Assembly: GCA_026392415.1 (NCBI GenBank)
Contig: JAPLCC010000028.1
Span: 1-46,551, forward strand
Source of the DNA: Propionibacteriales bacterium
GTDB taxonomy: Bacteria > Actinomycetota > Actinomycetes > Propionibacteriales > Nocardioidaceae
Direction: 5' to 3'
Length of the DNA: 46,551 nucleotides
Below the pieces are notes generated by a model, which was not told where the DNA came from, did no database searches, and was given only the letters and a program-made list of their open reading frames with translations. Made by a program: the position numbers and the translations under genes. Shown in pieces: positions 33,691 to 42,144 of the stretch. Numbering within the stretch: the first letter of the stretch is position 1; each line of letters begins with the position of its first letter.

Positions 33691-35027
33691 GGGACCTCCG
33701 CCAGCCCGGCCGCCACCAGCGGGGTGACCAGCAACTGGGCGACGCCTGGCAGCGCCGAACCGGACTCGCCGAGGCGCTGGGCCGCGAGGACCCGGGCAAG
33801 GCCCTCGCGCGCCTGCGCCACGGCGGGCGGGTCGACCTTGCCACCGCTCGCTGCCGCCGGAGCGGCGGTCGAGCTCGGCTCGTACTTGGCTCCGCCGATC
33901 CCGGGCATGGAGAACGGTGCCGCCTGCTCGAGCTCCAGTTGCCAAGGAGCCACCTCGGGGCAGTGCGGCCGCCAGTCGGGAACCCATGAAGGCAGCCGGT
34001 CGAGGGCGGTCTCGTTGTCGCCGAGTGGGAGGTCCTTGTCGGCCTTGTAGTAACTGGCCGACATCAGGAGGTCGACAGAAAGCGACACGTGCGGCCCGCG
34101 GCCGCCGATGACGTGGCTGGCAACACGGTCGCCGAGCGCGAGGGCGTCCACGAGGCAAGGCACGGTCGTCGCGTACTCCTTCAGCAGGCGGGTGATGCCG
34201 AGCGCGCTCCCCGTGAGTCGCACGAGCGTGCGGCCGTTGCGGTCGAGCAGTTCCTCGGTGGCCGACGAAGCGCGCAGCGTGGAGGAGAGGAAGTCGCGGA
34301 AGGACCGCTCCCCGGGCACCAGCACCTGGGAGCTGATCGATGCGGTGCTGTCGAGCACGCGCGCGAGATCCTCGGTGGCATCTGCGTAGCCCTCTCCGAC
34401 CTGGCCGACGAGACGGAGGTCCTCGATGAGCGCGGGCAGCTGCGGATCGAGGGTGCGCAGCACGGCATCGACGCCCTCGATGGTGCCGGCGATGCGCTCG
34501 CCGCGCCCGCTCAGTGCGGCGGCGAGGTTCGTGAGCGTCACATTGAGCTGGTCGGGGCGGATCTTCTGCAGCAGTGGCGCCAGCAGGGTGAAGATCTCGC
34601 CCACCTCGGCCGCTCTCTCGGTCTGCCTGATCGTGGCACCGGGCGCCAGCCGAGTCGCGACGGAATGCGCGCGCGGCGCCCGCAGGTCGACGAACTTCTC
34701 GCCGAACAGGGTCTTCGGGACGATGACGGCGTCGACGTTCGCGGGGATAAGGACGCGGCGCTCGGGATCGATCGCCAACCGCACCCGGGCCTCGCGCCCG
34801 TCCGAGGTGATCGACTCCACGCGCCCGACCAGAACGCCCTGGAACTTCACGTCGGACAGCGGGTTGAGTTCGAGCCCGGCGGAGCGGGTGACGAGGTCGA
34901 CGGCGTCGGTGCGCTGCCAAGGCAGATCCTTGTTGTACGCGGCGATGCTCGCCCCCAGCAGGGACGTCAACACGACGACGAAGGCGACACCGCGCACGGG
35001 CATCGGGACGGCGGCACGTGGGTTCAT
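33687..35027 (-). CDS. mceA: MCE-family protein, MceA position
   Basis: A 446-residue protein with an N-terminal membrane helix (GVAFVVVLTSLLGASIAAY) and MCE barrel (RSAGLELNPLSDVKFQGVLVG, split by the strand VESITSDGREARVRLAI, and KTLFGEKFVDLRAP). The long helical region is followed by a C-terminal domain with SYYKADKDLPLGDNE and RPHCPEVAPW, typical of MceA and absent from the others. ATG 35027 overlaps the yrbEB stop. First of the six tandem MCE proteins. Confidence 0.9.
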   Translation of the reverse strand: MNPRAAVPMPVRGVAFVVVLTSLLGASIAAYNKDLPWQRTDAVDLVTRSAGLELNPLSDVKFQGVLVGRVESITSDGREARVRLAIDPERRVLIPANVDAVIVPKTLFGEKFVDLRAPRAHSVATRLAPGATIRQTERAAEVGEIFTLLAPLLQKIRPDQLNVTLTNLAAALSGRGERIAGTIEGVDAVLRTLDPQLPALIEDLRLVGQVGEGYADATEDLARVLDSTASISSQVLVPGERSFRDFLSSTLRASSATEELLDRNGRTLVRLTGSALGITRLLKEYATTVPCLVDALALGDRVASHVIGGRGPHVSLSVDLLMSASYYKADKDLPLGDNETALDRLPSWVPDWRPHCPEVAPWQLELEQAAPFSMPGIGGAKYEPSSTAAPAAASGGKVDPPAVAQAREGLARVLAAQRLGESGSALPGVAQLLVTPLVAAGLAEVP

Positions 35028-35863
35028 CCGGCGAGCCTCACTGTCGTCGTCGAGCCCCAGATGGCGAGGCTCAGGAAGAAGTCGGCCACCACGATCGCGA
35101 CGAGCGAAAGACGCACCGCGCGTCCCACGGCCACACCGACTCCGGCAGGACCGCCAGTGGCGTTGTACCCGTAGTAGCAACAGATCAGCGCCAGCATCAC
35201 GGCGAAGACGATCACCTTGAGCAAGGAGTAGAGGACGTCCACCGGCGGCAGGAAGAGGGTGAAGTAGTGATCGTAGGTGCCAGGGGTGAGGCCGTAGTAG
35301 GTCACCGAGACGGCTTGGGTGGCGGCGAAGGTGCCGATGAGCCCGATCAGGTACAGCGGAATGACAGCCATCACGCAGGCGACCACCCGGGTGCTGACCA
35401 GGTAGGGGATCGACGGGATTGCCATTACCTCGACCGCGTCGATCTCCTCACTGATGCGCATCGCTCCCAGCTGGGCCGTGAAGCCCGCTCCGACCGTCGC
35501 AACGAGAGCCGTGGCGGCCGTCAGAGGTGCGACCTCGCGGGTGTTGAAGTAGGCGGAGAGGAAGCCGATGTAGGGCTCGATTCCGATCTGCTTGAGACCC
35601 TGGTAACCGACCAGGCCGACCACGGAACCGACCGCGAGCACTTGGAAGGCCATGATGCCGAAGGTGCCCGCGACCAGGACCAGGGCGCCCCGGCCGAGGC
35701 TGACCTCCGCCAGCAGTCGGAAGATCTCCTTGCGGCTGCGTCGCACGGCCCGCGGGATCGAGACCAGACTCCTGCTGAAAAACGACACCTGCTCGCCGAG
35801 CTCGGAGAACAGCCCGACGAGTGAACGCCACAGACTGGTTACGACGGAGACCTCTTGTGCCAT
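35024..35863 (-). CDS. yrbEB: YrbE/MlaE-type permease subunit B
   Basis: A 279-residue inner-membrane permease of the Mce/Mla importer with about five to six helices. The cytoplasmic coupling segment SEEIDAVEVMAIPSIPYLV, equivalent to the EExDAMEVL loop of MlaE proteins that contacts the ATPase, is present, as is the conserved ATVGAGFTAQLGAMRI. ATG 35863 shares one base with the yrbEA stop (TGATG) and follows its SD within the upstream gene. Pairs with subunit A; no ATPase (mkl/mceG) is encoded in this window, as expected because it is normally elsewhere. Confidence 0.9.
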   Translation of the reverse strand: MAQEVSVVTSLWRSLVGLFSELGEQVSFFSRSLVSIPRAVRRSRKEIFRLLAEVSLGRGALVLVAGTFGIMAFQVLAVGSVVGLVGYQGLKQIGIEPYIGFLSAYFNTREVAPLTAATALVATVGAGFTAQLGAMRISEEIDAVEVMAIPSIPYLVSTRVVACVMAVIPLYLIGLIGTFAATQAVSVTYYGLTPGTYDHYFTLFLPPVDVLYSLLKVIVFAVMLALICCYYGYNATGGPAGVGVAVGRAVRLSLVAIVVADFFLSLAIWGSTTTVRLAG

Positions 35864-36660
35864 CACAGGCCCTTCGGTGGGACGACCTGGTAGTAGACCA
35901 AGGTCAGGATGGCGTTGACGAGGAAGAGCAGCACGAAGGCGACGACGACAGACTGGTTCACGCCATTGCCGACCCCCTGGGACCCGCCCTTGGCGTTGAC
36001 GCCCTGGTGGCAGGCGACGATTCCGGCGATCGCACCGAACAGCAGTGCCTTGATTTCGCCGATCCACAGGTCTGGAAGCTGGGCGAGCGCGGTGAAGGAC
36101 TGCACGTAGGCGCCCGGCGATCCGCCCTGCACGAGCACGTTGAAACCGTAGCCTCCGGCGAGGCCCACGATCGTCGCAATGGCGTTGAGCAGGACGGCGA
36201 CGAAGGCCATCGCCAGCACTCGGGGGACCACGAGCCGTTGGATCGGATCGATGCCGAGGACCTCCATGGCGTCGAGCTCCTCGCGTACCTTGCGCGCCCC
36301 GAGGTCGGCGGCCACCGCGGTGCCGGCGGCGCCGGCCATGATCACGACCGTGGCGATCGGCGCCGCCTGCTGGACAATCCCGATCACGGCCACGGCCCCG
36401 GTGAAGGACTTGGCGCCGAACTGGCTGAACAGGGTTCCCACCTGGAGCGAGAGCACGGCCCCGAAGGGGATCGTGATCGCCATGGTGGGCAGCAGGGACA
36501 CCCGGATGACGAACCAGGTCTGGTCTATGAACTCGTTGAACTGGAACGGCCGACGCATGCTGGCGCGGGCCACGGCCACGAAAAACGCGAACAGGTCTCC
36601 GACCGGGACCAGAACCCGCGCGGGTCCCACCACCCCCGTCGATGCCATACCAACCCCCAT
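35863..36660 (-). CDS. yrbEA: YrbE/MlaE-type permease subunit A
   Basis: A 265-residue membrane permease, first gene of the mce operon proper. It shows AAPIATVVIMAGAAGTAVAA, the cytoplasmic loop KVREELDAMEVLGIDPIQRL and several membrane helices. ATG 36660 is chosen because AAGGAC precedes it by five bases; a second in-frame ATG at 36648 has GGGGG before it and remains possible. The 112 bp before it, after the DUF445 gene, contain a GGCCATGGCC palindrome (36700-36709) and may hold an extra promoter, but I see no convincing boxes. Confidence 0.9.
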   Translation of the reverse strand: MGVGMASTGVVGPARVLVPVGDLFAFFVAVARASMRRPFQFNEFIDQTWFVIRVSLLPTMAITIPFGAVLSLQVGTLFSQFGAKSFTGAVAVIGIVQQAAPIATVVIMAGAAGTAVAADLGARKVREELDAMEVLGIDPIQRLVVPRVLAMAFVAVLLNAIATIVGLAGGYGFNVLVQGGSPGAYVQSFTALAQLPDLWIGEIKALLFGAIAGIVACHQGVNAKGGSQGVGNGVNQSVVVAFVLLFLVNAILTLVYYQVVPPKGL

Positions 36661-36772
36661 TGCCCGTCCTTGAGAACTATGACTGCCATCACACCTGCTG
36701 GCCATGGCCCAATCGGTCACGCGGACGACAGTTGTGGCCTGCTGTTGCGCCGGCCTGGAACATCACGTCGAT

Positions 36773-38056
36773 TCATCGCGAGAAGTGCTCCACGAAGAGC
36801 AGCTGGAGCTCCCCCACGGCGAAGCCGAGCATGGCCCCGACCGTGACCATCAGCGCCTCGTCGTCCTTGAAGACTGGCCGCAGAATCCCCTCGTACTGCT
36901 CGGGGGTCAGCTGCCGCATCTTGTCGACGATGAGGTTCTCGATGTCGAGGGTGCGCGTAGCATAGTCCTTGGCCTCGGCCACCGTCTCGGGAAGTCGCTC
37001 GACGATCCGCTCAACCACGGTGCCGCGCAGCTCGCGGTAGCGCAGGGTCCCGATCGCCAGCGTCACTGCAGGTTGAGCAAGCCCGAGTTGGTCGTCGAGC
37101 GCCGCCGAGACCTCCTTGTCGATCGCAGCGAAGAGGCGGTCCGACGTCGGCCCGTGCAGGAGCCCCTCGAGCAGCACGTCGGCAGAGAAGATGTCGTCGG
37201 CGAGGATCCGCGCGTAGTCGCGGGTGATTTGCTCGCGCTGGGCGTGCAGGACGGCATGCAGCGGTAGACGACCAAACAGCAGGCGCCGCTGCCGCGGCAC
37301 GAAGATGAGGTTGAGCGCGAGCCAGTCAGAGACGAAGCCGGTGATGAAGCCGAACAGCGGCATGATCCAGGGATTGTGGAAGTAGCCCCAGGCCACCATC
37401 TGCACCAGGCCGATGAGGAAGCCGAAGTAGATGCCGCTGCGCCTTATGAATTTCATCGGGCCCGATCCGATGCCGCGCACCAGGTCGTTGAGCTGGGCCT
37501 TGTTGCGCACCAGCACGGTCACGGCGACGTACTGCAGGTCGACGAAGCGGGATAGGTCGCGACGCATCTCGGTGAGCAGATTGTCGATGATGCCTGGCGC
37601 AGCCTTGTGGACCCGGCCCAGGATCGCGCGGCGGCCCACCAGCGGCAGCGAGTCCCAAAGACCGGGGCGCAGCTGGTCGCACAGCTCCCGCGCGAGGTCG
37701 TCGACGATGTCCGTGAGGGGCTGGCGCAGTTCCTCGACCATCTCGGCCGGGTCGATCCGATCGAGGATCTCCTCGGGCTTGAGCAGCTCCTCGGTGAGCA
37801 TCTCGATCGTGACCGCTGCCGTCTTGCCAGCGCGTCGGGGAACGACGCCCTGCCAGCCGAACGGACCGATGCCGCGGAACTCGATGGGCCGGTAGATCAT
37901 CTGCAACGCCACCAGCTTGGTGGTGTAGCCGACGAAGGCCGCGATGAACGGCATCGAGAGGTAGATGAACCAGTTCAGCGAGAAGTCAGCGCGGATCTCG
38001 TCCCAGGTCTGCACGAGCGGGACGAGTTGGGCGACGCCCAAGACGAGCGCGCTCAC
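36773..38056 (-). CDS. DUF445-family membrane protein
   Basis: A 427-residue protein with membrane segments near the start (SALVLGVAQLVPLVQTW, LSMPFIAAFVGYTTKLVALQ), in the middle (FGFLIGLVQMVAWGY, FGFITGFVSDWLALNLIF) and at the C-terminus (VTVGAMLGFAVGELQLLF). Two copies of a membrane module of this kind (with WQGVVPRRAGKTA and FVPRQRRLLFG) separated by long helical stretches match DUF445, whose function is not known. GTG 38056 overlaps the upstream stop (GTGA). Its place just before yrbEA suggests a link with the envelope or lipid transport. Confidence 0.8.
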   Translation of the reverse strand: MSALVLGVAQLVPLVQTWDEIRADFSLNWFIYLSMPFIAAFVGYTTKLVALQMIYRPIEFRGIGPFGWQGVVPRRAGKTAAVTIEMLTEELLKPEEILDRIDPAEMVEELRQPLTDIVDDLARELCDQLRPGLWDSLPLVGRRAILGRVHKAAPGIIDNLLTEMRRDLSRFVDLQYVAVTVLVRNKAQLNDLVRGIGSGPMKFIRRSGIYFGFLIGLVQMVAWGYFHNPWIMPLFGFITGFVSDWLALNLIFVPRQRRLLFGRLPLHAVLHAQREQITRDYARILADDIFSADVLLEGLLHGPTSDRLFAAIDKEVSAALDDQLGLAQPAVTLAIGTLRYRELRGTVVERIVERLPETVAEAKDYATRTLDIENLIVDKMRQLTPEQYEGILRPVFKDDEALMVTVGAMLGFAVGELQLLFVEHFSR

Positions 38057-38829
38057 GACTTCCCCCGGACGCCGATGGCCGCAGCCCACAGGTCCCGGCC
38101 GAGCGGCGAAAGCTGCAGACTGGCGCGCTCCACCTTGGGCGGGATCGGTCCGCGGGAGCCGCGGCGCACGGCGCGCATCACGACCAGGTCGGCGGCGAGG
38201 ATCTCGTACTCCGCCTTGATGGCGGGGTCCTCCGGCCCGGACTGCACCACGTTGAGCGCGAGCAGGTGGCGCACATAGACCGGCGTCAACTGCGGGAGAG
38301 TCAGGTTTGCCGTCTTGCCGATCAATGACATGTGGCTGAGCAGCGGCTCGGCAGCGACGCCGCTGCGACTGCGGGTCAGGACATGAACCATCGGCGACGA
38401 GCTGCCGTCAGAGAGGGCGGCGACGATGCGAGCCTCGTCGGGCAGCAACTGGTCGACGATCCAGTGGTAGACCTCGTCGAGAGCGTCCATGGAGTTCGAC
38501 TCCAGGGAGCGCTCGAGCAGATGGCGCATTTTCGACCCCAACAGCTCGACCGGCGCGGTCGCCGGCCACCTCGGCTCCTCGGCGGGCGCAAGGGCCTCCA
38601 TGCGCTCGCGCAGCAGCGTCAGCGTCTGGCGCTCGGACCAGCCCGCCACGGCCGTGGTGGAGCGGAAGGCCGCCCCGACGACACGGCGCACCCCGCCGAT
38701 CAGGTCGACCATGTCCGCCGGCCGCTCGACCACATTTCCGGGCCGCAGCTCGACCTCATGACCGGTGGTCTCGACCGGGCGGAGCTCGTCGTACGCATGC
38801 GGCTGCTCGCCGTCCGGTTCGGTGGACAC
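38053..38829 (-). CDS. Abi-alpha (DUF4393)-like protein
   Basis: A 258-residue, mainly helical soluble protein. I match it tentatively to the Abi-alpha/DUF4393 family from features such as LGSKMRHLLERSLESNSMDA, DEVYHWIVDQLLPDEARIVA and the closing PLGRDLWAAAI. No enzymatic motif is visible. The start is a GTG at 38829 with weak ribosome-binding site. Its TGA overlaps the DUF445 start. The name derives from abortive infection, but in this lipid-transport setting a defence role is not obvious; it may serve the Mce complex instead. Confidence 0.55.
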   Translation of the reverse strand: MSTEPDGEQPHAYDELRPVETTGHEVELRPGNVVERPADMVDLIGGVRRVVGAAFRSTTAVAGWSERQTLTLLRERMEALAPAEEPRWPATAPVELLGSKMRHLLERSLESNSMDALDEVYHWIVDQLLPDEARIVAALSDGSSSPMVHVLTRSRSGVAAEPLLSHMSLIGKTANLTLPQLTPVYVRHLLALNVVQSGPEDPAIKAEYEILAADLVVMRAVRRGSRGPIPPKVERASLQLSPLGRDLWAAAIGVRGKS

Positions 38830-38885
38830 TGTCAGAGGCTAGGTACGCGCGACCGCGACGACCATCACACTGTGGGCCATGCCCG

Positions 38886-38901
38886 GGACACTTCCGGACA
38901 C
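38886..38901. promoter_or_regulatory. Direct repeat GGACAC-N4-GGACAC in a divergent intergenic region
   Basis: GGACAC occurs at 38886-38891 and 38896-38901, spaced by 10 bp, within the 136 bp between the Abi-alpha-like gene (leftward) and the AraC gene (rightward). AraC-type activators bind tandem half-sites spaced one turn apart, so this may be their site for one or both promoters. GACCATC/GATGGTC arms also flank the area at a longer distance. Tentative. Confidence 0.3.
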
Positions 38902-38965
38902 ACCTGCATCCCAGATGGTCGGAGTGCCCTCCCCGAGGGCTGCGTAGTGTCATACTCGGAGCGGG

Positions 38966-40021
38966 ATGGAGATCGAGACGCTGGTCGGGGACCGATGGAT
39001 GCAACGCCGCCCCACCGCGAGCGCCGCGCTTCTGGTGGCGCTCGGTTACGAGCGGGGCGTGCAGCCGGAGGTGCTGCTCGACGGCACCGGCCTCGACGTC
39101 GTCGCGATCCACGACCAGAACGGCGAGATCACGGCCGGCCAGGAGCTCCGGCTCGTGTCCAACCTGCTCGCCGCAACCGACGAGCCCGGCCTGGGGTTCA
39201 CGGCAGGACGCCGCTATCACTTCGGGCTGCACGGACCGTGGACCTACGCGGTGCTCTCCAGCCCGACCCTCGGCAGCGCGCTGGAGCTCGCCACCCGCTA
39301 CGTCGAGCTCACCTACACCTTCTTCGTGCCGCATTTCCGCATCCACGGCCACGAACTGCGCGTCTACCTCGACAGCGCCGACGTGCCGGAGCACCTCCAC
39401 CGGTTCCTGATCGAGCGTGATCTCGCGATGACCGAGGCGGTCGGTCGCTCAGCCCTGAATCTCGAGAACCTGAATCTCGACCACCTGCCCGTGTTGAGCG
39501 CGCACCTGACCCTCCCCCGTCCGGAGGACCCCCGGCACATCGACCGCTACGTCGAACTCCTCGGCGTCGAGCCCGAGTGGGACGCCGAAGCCAACTGGGT
39601 AAGCCTGCCGGGAGTTCTCATGGACCTCCCGCTTTCCCTGCACTCCGAGCAGACCGCCCGCGCCGCCGAGGAGGCTTGCGCGCAACTGCTCAGCCGCCGA
39701 CGCAGTCGGGTCGGGTTCGCCGGCGAGGTGCGGCAGGTGCTGGCCAAGGGTGGCGTCACCACGAGCCAGACCGTGGTGGCGGCCGGCCTGAACATCGGGC
39801 TGCGCACACTGCGGCGGCGTCTCGCCGACGAGGGCACGAGCTTCCGCGCCCTTTCCCAGGAAACCTGGGGGCTGCTGGCCGAGGAACTCCTGGCCACCGG
39901 ACTCACCGTGGAGCAGGTCGCCGACCGACTCGGCTACGCGAGTGCGTCGAGCTTCTCACGGGCGTTCAAGACCTGGACCGGTCAGCGTCCCGGCGTCCAC
40001 GCCCGGACACTGCGCGGCTGA
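38966..40021 (+). CDS. AraC/XylS-family transcriptional regulator
   Basis: A 351-residue regulator with the OruR/ArgR-type N-terminal ligand-binding domain (about 1-210; LGYERGVQPEVLLDGTGLD is typical) and a C-terminal double helix-turn-helix (VVAAGLNIGLRTLRRRLADE and VEQVADRLGYASASSFSRAF with the usual family ending KTWTGQRPGVHAR). ATG 38966 follows GGAGCGGG. It is divergent from the DUF445/mce transcription unit and convergent with the dienoyl-CoA reductase operon. Regulation of either is plausible; family members often sense small acids or lipids. Confidence 0.9.
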   Translation: MEIETLVGDRWMQRRPTASAALLVALGYERGVQPEVLLDGTGLDVVAIHDQNGEITAGQELRLVSNLLAATDEPGLGFTAGRRYHFGLHGPWTYAVLSSPTLGSALELATRYVELTYTFFVPHFRIHGHELRVYLDSADVPEHLHRFLIERDLAMTEAVGRSALNLENLNLDHLPVLSAHLTLPRPEDPRHIDRYVELLGVEPEWDAEANWVSLPGVLMDLPLSLHSEQTARAAEEACAQLLSRRRSRVGFAGEVRQVLAKGGVTTSQTVVAAGLNIGLRTLRRRLADEGTSFRALSQETWGLLAEELLATGLTVEQVADRLGYASASSFSRAFKTWTGQRPGVHARTLRG

Positions 40022-40113
40022 GGAGACGGCGCAGCGAGGCGCCCCGACGTGCGACAGGTGCCGCGTGCCGCGGCCGGTAGCGGGATCTCATCGACATCGT
40101 GAGGCCGCCGGCT

Positions 40114-42144
40114 TCACAGTGCGTAGCCGAGTCGCGTGGCCTGCTCGATCGCCCGCTTGGCGTCGATCTCGGTGGCCACGTCGGCCCCTCCGACGAGGTG
40201 GACGGAGACACCCGCCTCGCTCAGCTGCTCGTACAACCCGCGCTCGGACTCCTGACCGGCGCAGAGGACCACGTGGTCGACCTCGAGGACCTGCTGGACC
40301 CCGTCGACGGTAATGTGCAGGCCCGCGTCGTCGACACGGTCGTAGGTGACGCCCGAGATCGACTTCACTCCTCGACGACGCAACTCGGCGAGGTGGATCC
40401 AGCCTGTCGTCTTGCCGAGGGTGCGCCCGATTCGGCCCGGGGAACGCTGCAGCAGGTACACCTCGCGGGCAGGTGTCTCGGCCGACGGCGCGACGAGCGC
40501 GCCCGGCACCTCCTCGTCGCGGGTGACACCCCAGTGGCGGCTCCAGGTCTCGACGGGGTCCTCTCCCGGCACAGGGGCGGGCGCCGTCAGCGCGACGCTG
40601 ACGTCGACGCCGATACCACCGGCACCGATCACCGCGACCCTCTCCCCAGGGAGGACGCGGCCGAGCAGGACGTCGCTGTAGCCGAGCACCTTGGGGTGGT
40701 CGACGCCCTCGATGGCCGGACGACGAGCGTTCACTCCGGTGGCGACGACGATCTCGTCGAAACCGCGCGCGAGCAGGTCGTCGGCGGCCACGACCGACCC
40801 GAGGCGCACCGTGACGCCGAGCTGGGCGAGCCGGGTCTCGAAATAGCGGAGGGTCTCGGCGAAGTCGGCCTTGCCGGGCACCTCCCGAGCAACCCGGAAG
40901 TGACCGCCCAGAACGTCCGCGGCCTCGAAGAGCTCGACCTCGTGACCGCGCTCGGCCAGCGCGAGGGCACCGGCGAGACCGGCAGGCCCCGCGCCCACCA
41001 CAGCACAGCGCTTGCGCCGCCGGGTGGGAGCGAGGATCAGCTCGGTCTCCCTGGCCGCGCGGGGGTTGACCAGGCACGACACCGGCTTCTTGGTGAACAG
41101 GTGGTCGAGGCAGGCCTGGTTGCAGCCGATGCAGGTGTTGATCTCGTCCGCCCGCCCGGCAGCGGCCTTGTTCACCCAAGCCGGGTCGGCGAGGAAGGGG
41201 CGCGCCATGGCGATGAGGTCGGCGTCCCCGCGGGCCAGGATGTCCTCGGCGGCGGCGGGCATGGTGATCCGGTTCGATGCCGAGACCGGGACGCGCACCG
41301 CCTCGCGCAGACGCCCGGTCGCCCACGCGAAGGCGCCCTGCGGCACCGACGAGGCGATCGTCGGGACCTGGGACTCGTGCCAGCCGAAACCGCTGGTCAG
41401 GATCGACACGCCGGCGTCCTCGAGCTCGCAGGCCAGATCGAGGACGTCGACGAGGCGCTGTCCGCCGTCCACGAGGTCGAGCACGGAGATGCGGTAGAGC
41501 ACGAGGAAGTCCTCACCCAGGCGGGTGCGGACACGGCGCACGATCTCGACCGGCAGCCGGCGTCGCTTCACGGGCGTTCCGCCCCACTCGTCGTCGCGCT
41601 GGTTGGTGCGCTCGGCGAGGAACTCGGTGATGAGGTAACCCTCGTGCCCGAGCACCTCGACGCCGTCGTAGCCGGCGTCCCGGGCAAGCTCGGCGGTACG
41701 GACGAAGTCCTCGATGCACGCCTCGATCTCGTCGCCGGTCATGGCACGCGGCGTGGTCGGCTTGATCGGCGGGCGCACGGCGGAGGGTGCGAGGGTCTCG
41801 GGGAGGTCGGAGTACGCGCCCCCGTGCGCGATCTGCAGGACGATCGCAGCGCCGCCACCGTGGGCGGCCGCCGTCACGAGCCGGTGCGGCTCCACCTGCC
41901 CGGGTTCGGTCAGCATCCCTGACCCCTCGCCGAGCAAGCCCTCGCCGTTGACCCCGAAGCCGCCGGTGACGATGAGCCCGACGCCGCCGTGGGCGCGCTC
42001 GGCGATGTAGGCGGCCAGCTTCGGGAAGTCGTCCGGGTCGTCCTCGAGCCCCGTGTGCATCGCGCTCATGATCACCCGGTTGCGCAGGGTGATCCCCGAC
42101 GTCTCGAGCGGAGCGAGCAAGTGCGGGTACGGCGCCTCGCTCAT
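40114..42144 (-). CDS. fadH: 2,4-dienoyl-CoA reductase (FadH-type, FMN/FAD/4Fe-4S)
   Basis: A 676-residue NADPH enzyme that removes double bonds at even positions during unsaturated acyl-CoA oxidation. An old-yellow-enzyme TIM barrel fills the N-terminal half, with Tyr170 (HEGYLITEF) and His256 (FGWHES) at the positions of E. coli FadH Tyr166 and His252. Cys338, Cys341, Cys345 and Cys357 (CIGCNQACLD ... KPVSC) bind the 4Fe-4S cluster. The C-terminal half starts with the FAD motif CAVVGAGPAGLAGALALAE and has a second Rossmann motif (AVIGAGGIGVD). ATG 42144 overlaps the upstream dehydrogenase stop (ATGA). The enzyme fits isoprenoid or polyunsaturated substrates. The symbol is by family; related reductases act on other dienes. 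Confidence 0.9.
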   Translation of the reverse strand: MSEAPYPHLLAPLETSGITLRNRVIMSAMHTGLEDDPDDFPKLAAYIAERAHGGVGLIVTGGFGVNGEGLLGEGSGMLTEPGQVEPHRLVTAAAHGGGAAIVLQIAHGGAYSDLPETLAPSAVRPPIKPTTPRAMTGDEIEACIEDFVRTAELARDAGYDGVEVLGHEGYLITEFLAERTNQRDDEWGGTPVKRRRLPVEIVRRVRTRLGEDFLVLYRISVLDLVDGGQRLVDVLDLACELEDAGVSILTSGFGWHESQVPTIASSVPQGAFAWATGRLREAVRVPVSASNRITMPAAAEDILARGDADLIAMARPFLADPAWVNKAAAGRADEINTCIGCNQACLDHLFTKKPVSCLVNPRAARETELILAPTRRRKRCAVVGAGPAGLAGALALAERGHEVELFEAADVLGGHFRVAREVPGKADFAETLRYFETRLAQLGVTVRLGSVVAADDLLARGFDEIVVATGVNARRPAIEGVDHPKVLGYSDVLLGRVLPGERVAVIGAGGIGVDVSVALTAPAPVPGEDPVETWSRHWGVTRDEEVPGALVAPSAETPAREVYLLQRSPGRIGRTLGKTTGWIHLAELRRRGVKSISGVTYDRVDDAGLHITVDGVQQVLEVDHVVLCAGQESERGLYEQLSEAGVSVHLVGGADVATEIDAKRAIEQATRLGYAL

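Noticed and set aside
30300..36067. Long N-terminal extensions of mceB, mceC, mceD, mceA and yrbEB frames
   Set aside because: Each extension reads the preceding mce gene in another frame; overlapping ATGA/GTGA starts with correct membrane helices give the real N-termini.
26581..36660. Missing mce ATPase as a sign of a broken importer
   Set aside because: The ATPase that serves Mce systems is usually encoded at a separate locus, so its absence here is normal.
38053..38829. Phage-defence island based on the Abi-alpha-like gene
   Set aside because: No other defence gene is near, and the gene is coupled to DUF445 and the mce locus.
40061..40073. CCGCG-TGC-CGCGG hairpin between the AraC and fadH genes as terminator
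   Set aside because: A five-base stem is too short to trust in GC-rich DNA; no T run.
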